Shown here piece after piece: positions 14,395 through 23,233 of a stretch of DNA of 52,099 bases. A program made the translations under genes and the position numbers. A model generated the notes under the pieces. The model made no database searches and had not been told where the DNA came from. It worked only from the letters and a program-made list of their open reading frames with translations. Origin of the DNA: an uncultured Acetatifactor sp. GTDB lineage: Bacteria; Bacillota; Clostridia; Lachnospirales; Lachnospiraceae. Each line of letters begins with the position of its first letter. The stretch's first letter is position 1. The stretch spans positions 1 to 52,099 of the forward strand of contig CATKYJ010000031.1 of NCBI GenBank assembly GCA_949840885.1, read 5' to 3'.

Positions 14395-15138
14395 CTATTC
14401 TCTGTGCCCGCGCATTGTGAGCACCAGGCCGACTATCATGAATATCAGCGCCAGCACATGAAACGCTTCCTTTGCAGGCTCCTGCACCATACTCAGCCAG
14501 CCGCTTCCATCCATCCGTGGTATCAGAAACCCAATCGCGTGCAGAATGAGACCCAGGGAGAAAAAGCCGGACAGTCTCCCTATCCCTGTCCATGCGTTCC
14601 TTGCCGATTCCATCCCTATCCTCTCCCGCAGTTCCCGCAGAATCCCCTCCACCCTGGCGATTTCCCGGAAAAAAGCTAACGGGAATACCGCCATCAGACA
14701 GGCAAACCCAAGCGGCAGTGCCATCCCGCTTTCCTCCCTCATCCTGACCGCGCTGATCAATTCCGTCATAATGCACATGATTTCCACAATTGTGGCTATT
14801 TTGAACATCTTCTTGATCTTCTGATAATGCTCGATGGTGGACTCCACATCTGTGTATAGCACAAAAGGACCCTCCGCCGCTTTTTTGCGCAGGATGACCC
14901 AGGGGCCCCACAGACATATGATCTCCACCCCCATCTCCTGCATGAATTCCCTGTAGTCGTTGCTTACCCGAAACATTCCCTCCGTGATGTCCACCTGGTA
15001 AATATAATCCCCGGGCCTGCAACTGTCAAAAGTATAGACTCCCGCAAAGAATCCCGTCATGGCATACCCTTGCTTTGCCATCTCATTGAGGTAATCCGTC
15101 TCCTTATCCTTATTGAACATCAGCTTGAATTTTACCAT
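14395..15138 (-). CDS. DUF2812 membrane protein of a PadR module
   Basis: A 247-residue protein that starts MVKFKLMFNKDKETDYLNEM, the recognisable DUF2812 N-terminus (about residues 1-110), with a cytosolic mixed domain (VYTFDSCRPGDYIYQVDITEG) followed by four hydrophobic segments (about 120-140, 150-170, 195-215 and 222-242). DUF2812 genes are often found beside a PadR regulator. The frame is open to 15504, but that is the shadow of padR; the ATG at 15138 has GGAGGAGGGG before it and overlaps the padR stop by seven bases, so the two are co-translated. The function is unknown; a membrane-stress role is inferred. Confidence 0.8.
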   Translation of the reverse strand: MVKFKLMFNKDKETDYLNEMAKQGYAMTGFFAGVYTFDSCRPGDYIYQVDITEGMFRVSNDYREFMQEMGVEIICLWGPWVILRKKAAEGPFVLYTDVESTIEHYQKIKKMFKIATIVEIMCIMTELISAVRMREESGMALPLGFACLMAVFPLAFFREIARVEGILRELRERIGMESARNAWTGIGRLSGFFSLGLILHAIGFLIPRMDGSGWLSMVQEPAKEAFHVLALIFMIVGLVLTMRGHRE

Positions 15139-15452
15139 GTCCCCTCCTCCATTTTCTCCGCGTTTTGCAGAAGTTCCGCCAGACGCTTTTTCTCTTCCGC
15201 AAATATTTTCCGCCCCAGATCGGTGATGATGTACTCTTTCTTCTTCCGGGACTCGGTCTCTTCGCTGTAGATCCGTATCCATCCTCTGGCTGTCATGGTC
15301 TGGATGGCACCGTAAAGGGTTCCCGGCCCCAGCACTACCCGGCCCTTTGTAAGTCCCTCCACTTCCTGGATGATGCCGTAGCCGTGGTTGGGCTTTCGCA
15401 CGGACAACAGGATATAGAATAGCGCTTCCGTAAGCGGTGTTTGCTTCTCCAT
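15132..15452 (-). CDS. PadR-family regulator, second PadR module
   Basis: A compact 106-residue PadR protein. LTEALFYILLSVRKPNHGYGI, LGPGTLYGAIQTMTARGWI and KKKEYIITDLGRKIFAEE (each shown in part) give the winged helix and the C-terminal helix used for dimerisation. It is the minimal form, unlike the longer PadR at 2381-2857. It is the first gene of a two-gene operon with the DUF2812 protein, and the promoter upstream contains two copies of a strong palindrome, which points to tight autoregulation. Confidence 0.9.
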   Translation of the reverse strand: MEKQTPLTEALFYILLSVRKPNHGYGIIQEVEGLTKGRVVLGPGTLYGAIQTMTARGWIRIYSEETESRKKKEYIITDLGRKIFAEEKKRLAELLQNAEKMEEGTW

Positions 15453-15577
15453 TTTCGTCCCCCTTTCCGCTGCATGGATGTGTGCTTATACGGCAGACTG
15501 CCAAAATTTACAATTACGCACCCCACGAAATATCTGACTGGCGGTCTGCAGTGGGGGCATACATATATTGTCTTCTG

Positions 15578-15629
15578 ATATATCGCCGGATGATATATCA
15601 TATTTTCAATATATCATCCGGCGATATAT
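15578..15629. promoter_or_regulatory. Double PadR operator, perfect 52-bp inverted repeat
   Basis: ATATATC-7-GATATAT occurs at 15578-15598 and again, in inverted orientation, at 15609-15629. The second copy lies between the -35 and -10 boxes of the padR promoter and the first covers the transcribed start region. The two copies together form a perfect inverted repeat with a ten-base centre. Confidence 0.75.
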
Positions 15630-15636
15630 TTGTCAA
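15608..15636 (-). promoter_or_regulatory. Promoter of the PadR/DUF2812 operon
   Basis: Minus strand TTGACA (15631-15636), 17-base spacer, TATATT (15608-15613). The spacer is one copy of the palindromic operator, so binding there would block RNA polymerase. The remaining non-coding part, 15637-15759, shows no gene. Confidence 0.8.
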
Positions 15637-15762
15637 GGGCTGCCTTGCTGCTTTGCAGCCTGCTTCCCATGGCCTCACAGCACTTGCAGCTGACTCCGTA
15701 CAGGATTTGCATAGTAATTCCATGTGGGTTTACATGGCAGTTCCATACGAGTTTTGCACTCA

Positions 15763-15793
15763 GAAAAGGCACCAGCCGCTTCCGGCTGATGCC
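15763..15793 (-). terminator. Terminator of the acetyltransferase gene
   Basis: GGCACCAGCCG (15768-15778) pairs with CGGCTGATGCC (15783-15793) with one mismatch and a four-base loop. On the minus strand the stem is followed by TTTTCT, 75 bases after the stop of the gene at 15868. Confidence 0.7.
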
Positions 15794-15867
15794 CCTTTCC
15801 TGTTTTTCCTCCTGTCTTCAGAACCATCCCGATTCCGACCCATGGAATCTATCCCTTTTTTCAGACA

Positions 15868-16425
15868 TTATTTCCTTGTCCAGTATCCATCATAAGCAAA
15901 TCCGGTCTTACCGATCAAAAAATCTTCAGCCTTGGAAAAGCCTGCCTTTTGCACGGCTTTCAATCTCTCCACCGCGTATATGGGCACTTTTGTGAGGATT
16001 CCGTCACAGTCCAGCAATTCCGGCATGTGAGGCGTTATAAGAGCCATAATGTCATACAATGGTTCTTCTCTCTCATAGTCGCTTCTCACATCGATTCGCA
16101 GGATCCCCATGTCGTTGAAAGCGTCCTCCGAGGCTCTCAGGCACAGTTCAACTGTCCCCACCACAGCGAATGCCGCCTTATCCACAATGGAAAGCCTGGC
16201 AAACCAGCCGTTTTCGTAGGATAATTTCCAGAAATCCAGTGCCTGAGCCATTCTTTCCCCTGTGGCATAGTAGAAATTATCGCCATCACAGTTATCGCTG
16301 TTAAAAAATGGCAGGGCATTCTTATCGCTGTAGACCTTTAACAGATCCTGGCAGTCTTTGTCTTCAACCGCTCTCAGCATAAACCTTTCGCTTTCTAATA
16401 CAGGGCATTTTTCGTAAATATTCAT
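15868..16425 (-). CDS. GNAT-family acetyltransferase-like protein
   Basis: A 185-residue protein opening with CPVLESERFMLRAVEDKDCQDLLKVY, the first strand and helix of RimJ/RimL-type N-acetyltransferases. Strand-rich FAVVGTVELCLR follows, then MGILRIDVRSDYEREEPLYD, where an acetyl-CoA loop is expected but the usual RGxGxG/A is not clear. It may therefore be a divergent or inactive member. The frame opens at 16482; ATG 16425 with GGAGG five bases upstream is preferred. It is followed by its own terminator and lies downstream of sbcC on the same strand with a gap of 60 bases. Confidence 0.7.
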   Translation of the reverse strand: MNIYEKCPVLESERFMLRAVEDKDCQDLLKVYSDKNALPFFNSDNCDGDNFYYATGERMAQALDFWKLSYENGWFARLSIVDKAAFAVVGTVELCLRASEDAFNDMGILRIDVRSDYEREEPLYDIMALITPHMPELLDCDGILTKVPIYAVERLKAVQKAGFSKAEDFLIGKTGFAYDGYWTRK

Positions 16426-16485
16426 CTTTTCCTCCATTTTGCATAAGATTTTCGAAGCACCCGTACTTTCCCATATTCCCATTGC

Positions 16486-19400
16486 TTAGGGCTGCACGGA
16501 TACCCTGCTGCCTACGCCGTCCCTGTCCCGGTACTTTGTGACCACGATCTTGTGGTCAATGCGCTCTTTCAGTTCGGCCACATGGGAGATGATGCCTACC
16601 AGGCGGTTGCCCTCGGTAAGCTGCTGCAGGGCTTTCATGGCCTGTCCCAGGGCTTCCCCGTCCAGGGAGCCGAAGCCCTCGTCCACGAACAGGCTGTCCA
16701 TCTGAATGCCTCCGGCATGGGACTGGATTTCGTCCGCCAGCCCCAGGGCCAGGGAGAGGGATGCCTGGAAAGACTCTCCTCCGGACAGGGTCTTCACGCT
16801 GCGCTGGGTGGCATTGTAATGGTCTATGACCGCCAGTTCCAGCCCGGCCTTTTCCCTGCGGTTTCCGCCCTCCTCCTGGCGCTTCAGTTCATACTGGCCG
16901 CTGCTCATGGTCAGCAAGCGCAGGTTCGCCCGCCTTATGATGCGGTCAAAATAGGTCATCTGGACATAGGTCTCCAGTTCTACTTTGTGCTTGCCGCTTA
17001 AATTGCCGCATGCAGTGTCCGCCAGGGAGCGCATCCACACATATTTCTTCTCTACCGCGGCGATCTCGCTTCTCCTGCTCCTCACCTGCCCGAGAATGTC
17101 CCGGTTCCGGGAAAGCGCCGTGTACTTCCTATCCCTTTTTGCGCTCAGTTCCCGTTTTGTCTGCTGCCTTTCCTCCCTCTGGCCGGCCGCTTCCTCCAGG
17201 CTGTGCAGGTTGTCCTCCCCCACTGCCGCGATCTGTCTGTGCAGAGTTTCGATTGCCGCGGTAAGGCGCTCTTTTCTGGTAAGGCACTGTGACAGGCTCT
17301 GCTCTGCCGCCTGATACTTTTCCTCCAGGGCCGCTTTTCGATTCTGCAATGCAGATATGTCTTTCGATGTCTGGTCTCTGGTGGCGTCTCCCAGCTGCTC
17401 CATAAGGGCTTCTATCTGCTTTTTCCTCTCCGCATTCTCCGCAGCCTTACCTGCCAGGTTCAGCTCAGCCTGTCCGATTTCTTCCGCCAGTTGATCTTTC
17501 TGTGCCTCCCTTTGGGGAATGCTCTGCTCCAGTTTCCGGCGCTGCTCCAGGTCTGCCTGGTTCTTTCTGATATCCTCCTGCGTCAGCAGCAGCGTACTGT
17601 CCAGCTTTTCCAGGGCCTCCTGAGCGAACTCCCACAGCCGGGCTTCCTCCGGCTGAGGCTGGGTATCCTGAAAAAATCCGAAAGCATCCGAAATGTGACC
17701 AGACTCTTTCAGGGTCTCGCAAAAGGCCGTCAGGCTGTCGCGCAGCTGCACGGATTTCTCCTCTTTTCTGCTGGTAATTCCTGCCAATTCCTTTTCCAAT
17801 TCCCCCAGCGAGGCCTGGATTTGGGACAGTTCCTCTTCTTTCTGCCGCCTGGCCTCTTCCAACTGCTCCCGGAGCGTGATATCGGCCTGAATCTGCGCTT
17901 TCCATTCCGCCAGGGCACTGAGGTAATTCTCTGCCTGCTTGAGGCATGGGGCAGTTTCTCCCGGGTAAAGCACAGGGGTGTCACGCGTTTCAAGGCAAGG
18001 TCTTTCAGGCTCCCTTTCCCCATAAGCCTCAAACAAACTGTCCGCCGCCTTTAAAGATGCTTTTGTCTTCTCTGTTTCCGCTGCCAACTGTCTTGCAGCC
18101 GCTTCCCTGTGCCCCTGGAGATTTGCCAGCTGTTCCCTGGACTTTGCCGTCTCCGCTTCCAGCTGCCGCCTCTGCTCCTGTACCTCCGTCATGCTCTTTT
18201 CCAGGGCTTCCAGACGCTTTCCGGCTTCTTTCGCCTGCTCAAGGCTCTCATTGCTTCTCTCATATGCCCGCTGCAGACAAGCGGATATCCTGTCCTTAGG
18301 CCATTCTCTCCAGGGCAGGGCCGGTACAGGGAAAGCCACATTTGACACATTGCTTTCCTGTAGGCTGCCCTCCCCCAGGCCGCTTTCCTGTAAACCGCTC
18401 TCCCGCAAGCTGCCCTCCGGTAGCCCCTCCAGGAATTTTTCCCACTGTCCCTGCCTTTCAGAGTATCGGCTTCTGGCCGTATTTAGCTCCAGGAGCGCCT
18501 CCTGCCGCTTCTGCTCCAGATCTTTCCGGGTCTGCTCCATGGTTCCAAGTATTTCATCCAGCTCCGCTTTCCGGCGGCATGCTTGCTCCGCTTCCCTCAC
18601 TTCTTTTTCTGATATGTGTTCCAACACATTTATCTTATCTGCCGCTTTCTCTAGGAAAACGCGGAATTTTGCTCTCGTTTCCCTGGCGGCGAAGTCCGCT
18701 TCTTCCCCGCTCTCCTGCATACATGTTTCCATGCTCATCTCCCGGCTCGCTTCCTGGCTCTCCAGGTCAAAAGATTCGCCTCCCAGCCAGGCTTTTAAAT
18801 CTGTCTGCCCGTCCTCCTGTTCCTTTATCACCTCCATGCGAAGCAGTCCCAGGGCCATGTCCTGTATCTGAGCCATCTGTGTGCGAAGCTGCTTTTTCAG
18901 GTATCCGGCCTTTTCGCTGAGCCCTGCTGCCCTGGCCTCAACGGCATGCAGCTGCTCTTTGCATTTGTCCAGTTCCTCTTTCCCAGGTACGGCTCCGGGA
19001 ATGCGGGCTGGCGCAGGGTGGTGCAGGGAGCCGCACACCGGGCAGGCGGCGCCCTCCTTAAGCCCCCTGGCCAGAAGTCCTGCCTGGGCATCCAAAAATA
19101 CCTGATCCATTTCCCGGTAAACATCTCCCAGCTGCCGCTTTTCCTCTGCCGCAGCCTGGTATCTTTTCCTGACAGCAGAAGCTTCCTCCTGCAGCTTCCC
19201 AAAAGCTTCCACTGCCCCGGACAGTTTTTCCCGGGCCTCTTCTGCTTCCCGCAGCCTCTCCTGGCGCTGTTTTACAAGGAGGCTGCGAGTTCCGGCCTCC
19301 CCCAGCGCCTCCCACTCCGCCTGACGGCTGCTCTGCTCTTTCTGATGGTCTTCCCACTGGGCGCAGGCCTTTTTATATGCCTTTTCCACAGCGTCCAGCG

Positions 19401-21087
19401 CCTTTTCGCATGTCTCCAGGGCATCCCGCTGCTCCTGGCAGTTGCGAAGTCTCTCCCCGGCTTCCTCCCTCTTATGGCGGCATATCAGTATGGCCTCCCT
19501 GCTGTCTTTCAGGGAGGCATGTTCTTCTTCTAACGCCTCTTTCTTCCTGTCCAGAATCTGACTGCGGGCGGATGCGGTCTCCAATGCAAGACTGACCTGC
19601 TCCTCCTCTCTCGCCGCAGCTTCCTGCTCTTTTTCCTGTCTCTGAAGAAGCTCCCGCTGGCCCAAAAGGTTCTCCCTCATCTGCTCCACTGCGGAAAGTA
19701 TGGCGTCTCGATTACCGAAAGCTTCTGCTTCGCTCTGGTTCTTGATAATCCCCGCCGCCAGTTCCTGCTGTTTTTTCCTGTTCCCGGAAATGGACTGTTT
19801 TATTGTCCTTTGACGTTCCATCTCCTGCGCCAGGCTCTCGCTCTGCCGCTTCAGGTTCTGTCGGCAACCCGTAAGGTCGCTCCTCCTCCGCTCCAGGCGC
19901 TCTTTCACTTCCCCTGCTCCTGCAAGCGAACGGTACTTTTCCTGCTCCTGCAACAGGACGGCCTCCAGGGCCTGCCGCTTTTCCTTAAGCCCCTCCCTGC
20001 GCTCCTTTTCCCCCGCAATGTCCTGCTCCCCGGCGTCCAAAGCCTGCCGCCAGGCGTCCAGGCTTTGGAATCTCTCCAGCTTCTTCCCTGCGTCCTGAAT
20101 CTGTCTTTCCAGGATGGCGCATTCCTCACGGTCTAGCCTGGCCTGCTCAAAAAAAGCCTCCTTGTCTGCGAGTTCGGCCTGGAGTTCCTCCTGCTCTTTC
20201 TCTTTTTCCTGAAGTTCTCTCCGCCTGTCCTCCCTGTGACGAATGTCTCCCATCTGCTGGTCTATTCTGCGGATTTCCTCGTCCAGTCCCTCCATCTGCC
20301 TGTCCAGGGCTTCCAGAGCCGCCTGGTCTTCCCCGCATAGCTTTGCCAGCAGCTCCAGCCCCTCTTCCACCCTGCCGTCAAACTTCGCCTCCCGCAGCTT
20401 TAGAAGCCTGCTTGCGGTGCCTCCTGCCAAGCCGTCCTGACAGACGATACCGTCCATATATTGGTTCATGCTGCGCTTCAGTTCCTCATACTGCTCTTTT
20501 TGGAGCTTTACATCCGCTTTCAGCTGTTCCTGAATGCACTGGTAAATGCCGGTGCCGAAAATCTGCCGGAAGATGTCGCCCCGCTCCTCTGTCCCTGCAA
20601 ACAGCAGCCTCTGGAAATCCCCCTGGGCGATCATGGCAATCTGGGTGAACTGTTTTCGGTCCAGTCCGATAAGTTCTGTCACGGCTTTTGTCACGTCCGT
20701 TACTTTCGTGACAGGAGCTCTTCCGTCCGGATAGATCAGTTCTGCGTCCGCTCTCTGAACCGTGTAGCCGCTCCCGCGGCTTTTCGGCTTCATGTATTCC
20801 GGATTTCGTTTTACTGTATACTCTTTTCCATGATAGGCAAAGGTGTATTCCACAAAGGTAGACGTTTCTTCTTTCGCATACTTGCTGCGGAACATGTCCG
20901 ACCGGCGCACAGCGCCGCTGGCCTCCCCATACAGGGCAAAAGCTATGGCATCAAAGATGGTGGTCTTGCCCGCCCCGGTATCCCCGGTGATCAGATACAG
21001 CCCCTGTCCGCCCAGACTGTCAAAGTCGATTTCCGTCCTGTCCGCATATGGCCCGAAAGCGCTTATGATAAGTTTTACCGGTTTCAT
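16486..21087 (-). CDS. sbcC: SbcC, ATPase subunit of the SbcCD DNA repair nuclease
   Basis: A 1533-residue SMC-like ATPase, the Rad50-type partner of SbcD; the complex cuts hairpins and protein-blocked DNA ends. Walker A is ITGDTGAGKTTIFDAIAFAL (about residues 33-52), the zinc hook CPVC sits near residue 683, and the C-terminal lobe has VKTLSGGESFQASLSLALGL (ABC signature) and SLFVDEGFGSLDGEAL (Walker B and D-loop). Long coiled coils lie between. It is several hundred residues longer than many SbcC proteins, and the second arm contains a serine/glutamate/glycine-rich stretch with short repeats (near 18340-18430). It follows sbcD by 25 bases. Confidence 0.95.
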   Translation of the reverse strand: MKPVKLIISAFGPYADRTEIDFDSLGGQGLYLITGDTGAGKTTIFDAIAFALYGEASGAVRRSDMFRSKYAKEETSTFVEYTFAYHGKEYTVKRNPEYMKPKSRGSGYTVQRADAELIYPDGRAPVTKVTDVTKAVTELIGLDRKQFTQIAMIAQGDFQRLLFAGTEERGDIFRQIFGTGIYQCIQEQLKADVKLQKEQYEELKRSMNQYMDGIVCQDGLAGGTASRLLKLREAKFDGRVEEGLELLAKLCGEDQAALEALDRQMEGLDEEIRRIDQQMGDIRHREDRRRELQEKEKEQEELQAELADKEAFFEQARLDREECAILERQIQDAGKKLERFQSLDAWRQALDAGEQDIAGEKERREGLKEKRQALEAVLLQEQEKYRSLAGAGEVKERLERRRSDLTGCRQNLKRQSESLAQEMERQRTIKQSISGNRKKQQELAAGIIKNQSEAEAFGNRDAILSAVEQMRENLLGQRELLQRQEKEQEAAAREEEQVSLALETASARSQILDRKKEALEEEHASLKDSREAILICRHKREEAGERLRNCQEQRDALETCEKALDAVEKAYKKACAQWEDHQKEQSSRQAEWEALGEAGTRSLLVKQRQERLREAEEAREKLSGAVEAFGKLQEEASAVRKRYQAAAEEKRQLGDVYREMDQVFLDAQAGLLARGLKEGAACPVCGSLHHPAPARIPGAVPGKEELDKCKEQLHAVEARAAGLSEKAGYLKKQLRTQMAQIQDMALGLLRMEVIKEQEDGQTDLKAWLGGESFDLESQEASREMSMETCMQESGEEADFAARETRAKFRVFLEKAADKINVLEHISEKEVREAEQACRRKAELDEILGTMEQTRKDLEQKRQEALLELNTARSRYSERQGQWEKFLEGLPEGSLRESGLQESGLGEGSLQESNVSNVAFPVPALPWREWPKDRISACLQRAYERSNESLEQAKEAGKRLEALEKSMTEVQEQRRQLEAETAKSREQLANLQGHREAAARQLAAETEKTKASLKAADSLFEAYGEREPERPCLETRDTPVLYPGETAPCLKQAENYLSALAEWKAQIQADITLREQLEEARRQKEEELSQIQASLGELEKELAGITSRKEEKSVQLRDSLTAFCETLKESGHISDAFGFFQDTQPQPEEARLWEFAQEALEKLDSTLLLTQEDIRKNQADLEQRRKLEQSIPQREAQKDQLAEEIGQAELNLAGKAAENAERKKQIEALMEQLGDATRDQTSKDISALQNRKAALEEKYQAAEQSLSQCLTRKERLTAAIETLHRQIAAVGEDNLHSLEEAAGQREERQQTKRELSAKRDRKYTALSRNRDILGQVRSRRSEIAAVEKKYVWMRSLADTACGNLSGKHKVELETYVQMTYFDRIIRRANLRLLTMSSGQYELKRQEEGGNRREKAGLELAVIDHYNATQRSVKTLSGGESFQASLSLALGLADEIQSHAGGIQMDSLFVDEGFGSLDGEALGQAMKALQQLTEGNRLVGIISHVAELKERIDHKIVVTKYRDRDGVGSRVSVQP

Positions 21088-21112
21088 TTGTCCTCTCCTG
21101 ACTTGCCAGTCC

Positions 21113-22249
21113 TCATTTCAGTCCCTCAATCAGCTTCTCCATATACGCCGCCTGCTCCCCGCTCATGGGCTGATTGTTCTGCAGTTCAAAGAACTCCCCG
21201 AACAGTTCCATCTCCGATTTCTGCTCTGCCTGCCCATCCGTCTCCACTGCCCTGTCCTGTCTGGTGCGTCTGTTGTCATAGATCAGGCTCATCAGGTTGG
21301 GATAGACCGTGCGCAGCCTCTGCATGCCGTCCAGGATATCCTCCTCATCCGTCAGCGTAATCTGTACATAGTCCTCGGTACTGGTATTCTCATAGAAAGA
21401 TTTCGACATTACTTCCTCATAGGAGCCCCTGATTTTTCTCATGTCCCGCAGAGGCTTCAGGGGCAGAGCGGATATGTGGATCCGTCCTTTTTCTTTCAGT
21501 TCCACGATGGTGACGGATTTCACCTGCTCAGCCTCGGAAAAGGAGTACTTAAGCGGCGTCCCGCAGTACCGGATGCTCTCCCGCCCCATGGACTGGGGAC
21601 TGTGGATATGGCCCAGAGCGACATAGTCGAAGCCGTCAAACACCGAGGCGTCCACATTGTCCAGGCCCCCCACCGCCACTTCCTCGGAATCGCACCGTCC
21701 CGCCCCTGTGACGAACTGGTGTGCTATGAGGATGTTGCGTCTTGCGCCGTCTATTTTCATACGGTCTATGGCTAACTTCACCGCCTCCTGGTAGCTTTCC
21801 GGCAAGGCGGTCCCCTCCTCCCCCTCCAGGGCATGGCGGACAACGGCGGGTTTGATAAAGGGGAGCAGGTAAATGCCAAGCTCCCCGTAGCCATCAGACA
21901 TGATCTGACAGACAGCCTTTCCGTCATACACCGGAGAGACATACACCCCGCGTCCGCTCATCAGCTGCGCCCCAAAGGCGATTCTCTCCGGCGAATCGTG
22001 ATTGCCGCTGACGGCAAAGACCTTTTTCCCCAGATCCGCAAGTCCGGTCAGAAACCAGTCGAAGACCTGCACCGCCTCCGCCGAGGGCACGGACTTGTCG
22101 TAGATGTCCCCGGCGATGAGGACTGCGTCCACCCGCTCAGAAGATACGATGTCCAATATCTGCCTCAGAATATGGGCTTGATCCTCCATCATGGAAAATT
22201 CGTTGACGCGTTTTCCGATATGCAGATCAGAAATATGCAGAAATCTCAT
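21113..22249 (-). CDS. sbcD: SbcD, nuclease subunit of SbcCD
   Basis: A 378-residue Mre11-type metallophosphoesterase. It has all phosphodiesterase motifs in order: MRFLHISDLHIGK (1-13), VLIAGDIYDKSVPS, VSGNHDSPER, ILIAHQFVTG and ALGHIHSPQSMG, which bind two metal ions. The C-terminal part (after about residue 270) carries the capping and SbcC-binding region. ATG 22249 lies nine bases after the stop of the small membrane-protein gene, so the set 23002 to 16486 (70-residue protein, membrane protein, sbcD, sbcC) is probably one operon. Confidence 0.96.
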   Translation of the reverse strand: MRFLHISDLHIGKRVNEFSMMEDQAHILRQILDIVSSERVDAVLIAGDIYDKSVPSAEAVQVFDWFLTGLADLGKKVFAVSGNHDSPERIAFGAQLMSGRGVYVSPVYDGKAVCQIMSDGYGELGIYLLPFIKPAVVRHALEGEEGTALPESYQEAVKLAIDRMKIDGARRNILIAHQFVTGAGRCDSEEVAVGGLDNVDASVFDGFDYVALGHIHSPQSMGRESIRYCGTPLKYSFSEAEQVKSVTIVELKEKGRIHISALPLKPLRDMRKIRGSYEEVMSKSFYENTSTEDYVQITLTDEEDILDGMQRLRTVYPNLMSLIYDNRRTRQDRAVETDGQAEQKSEMELFGEFFELQNNQPMSGEQAAYMEKLIEGLK

Positions 22250-22258
22250 ACAATCCCC

Positions 22259-22705
22259 CTAATCGTCCCACTCCTCATAGCGCTCTGTCCGCTCTGGCCT
22301 TTCTCTCCTGTGTCCACGTCCCATCAGATGCTGAAACAGATGATAGATTCCCCGCAGAGCCGAGAACACTATGAACATGGTGATGAATCCCAGCACGCCA
22401 AACATGATGTCGGCAAACTCCATGACTCCGGTGTTCGTCACCCGCTGCCCGATTTCGATGGCGAAAGTGATGACTATGATGAGCGTAAATACATAAATCC
22501 AGCTGATGACCATGACATGATTGTTCCTGGCCAGCCATTTGAACGTGGGGTATACCACCAGTATCATAGCCATCCCCAGGGCGCCGATGATCAGGAAATG
22601 CAGTTCCTTGTCGTTGAAATTGTACTCATAGGCATCGTTCAACTCCAGCAGGCGGCTGTGTATCCGGGCTATGATTTCCACAATCGCATATAAAAAACTC
22701 CTCAT
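22259..22705 (-). CDS. Small membrane protein of unknown function in the sbcDC operon
   Basis: A 148-residue protein with three or four membrane segments (about residues 36-56, 64-86 and 95-118), an N-terminal amphipathic part and a highly charged tail (GRGHRRERPERTERYEEWDD). I do not recognise the family. It precedes sbcD by nine bases on the same strand, so it is likely co-transcribed, but nothing in the sequence ties it to DNA repair. Confidence 0.7.
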   Translation of the reverse strand: MRSFLYAIVEIIARIHSRLLELNDAYEYNFNDKELHFLIIGALGMAMILVVYPTFKWLARNNHVMVISWIYVFTLIIVITFAIEIGQRVTNTGVMEFADIMFGVLGFITMFIVFSALRGIYHLFQHLMGRGHRRERPERTERYEEWDD

Positions 22706-22789
22706 TTTCGTCTTTTCTCCTTAGATACAGTTCCCCGGACATGATTCCTAAACCATTATCCCCGGTTCCGGCTGACTGAAAGCAATTCC

Positions 22790-23002
22790 TCAGTATTCCT
22801 TGTGCAGCTCCTCGATTTTGTATTTCTGCTTGAACGCCTCCAGTTCCGAAGCATTCCGGATAAAGCATTCCTCCCTGAACTCCCCTGTGCGGATGTTCTT
22901 AAAGCCTGCCACCTGTTCCCCGTTGCAGATGCTGCATTTTAAAACCGGCCTCCAGTTTTCCCTGTCATAGTCCGCCTGCTGTACCCGTTTCTTTCCAAAC
23001 AT
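22790..23002 (-). CDS. Small conserved protein with CXXC motif
   Basis: A 70-residue soluble protein, MFGKKRVQQADYDRENWRPV, then KCSICNGEQVAGFKNI. The K-C-S-I-C-x-G-E-Q-V-A-G-F-K pattern is a recurrent small Firmicute protein of unknown function with one CXXC pair that could bind metal or be redox-active. GGGAGAGAA precedes the ATG. It lies 84 bases before the membrane-protein gene and is probably the first gene of the sbcDC operon. Confidence 0.75.
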   Translation of the reverse strand: MFGKKRVQQADYDRENWRPVLKCSICNGEQVAGFKNIRTGEFREECFIRNASELEAFKQKYKIEELHKEY

Positions 23003-23082
23003 TTCTCTCTCCCTGTATGCACCAAGTCTGTTCTATGTGCTGACCTTGCATGTTAAAGTTCTGCAGCTCCTGCCGCGAATAT

Positions 23083-23205
23083 CTTTTTGATTACAAGGTT
23101 CGCGAAACGGTGCCTGTAATAAGGTCATTTTTCATAACATCGTGCGTCCCAGCGCACATGGAATCAGATGTTGATATAGTGCCTTTCTGGGTCAACATTT
23201 TACCA
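23083..23205. repeat. Dispersed palindromic repeat, composite copy (units A and B)
   Basis: Unit A (23083-23128) begins CTTTTTGATTACA and contains GGTTCGCGAA, with ATTACA and TGTAAT forming an outer stem. Unit B (23133-23205) contains the GTGCG-6-CGCAC hairpin and ends with CTGGGTCAACATTTTA. Unit A recurs at 28922-28967 and, inverted, at 38531-38553; unit B recurs at 25895-25972. The repeat fills most of the 231-base gap between the SH3-like gene and the 70-residue gene. Confidence 0.7.
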
Positions 23206-23233
23206 TATCCTGCCGGCAAATACAATTATTATA

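Noticed and set aside
14372..15022. Alternative 216-codon minus-strand frame over the DUF2812 gene
   Set aside because: The frame at 14395-15138 has the DUF2812 start, a strong ribosome site and membrane segments; the alternative is glycine- and histidine-rich without any domain.
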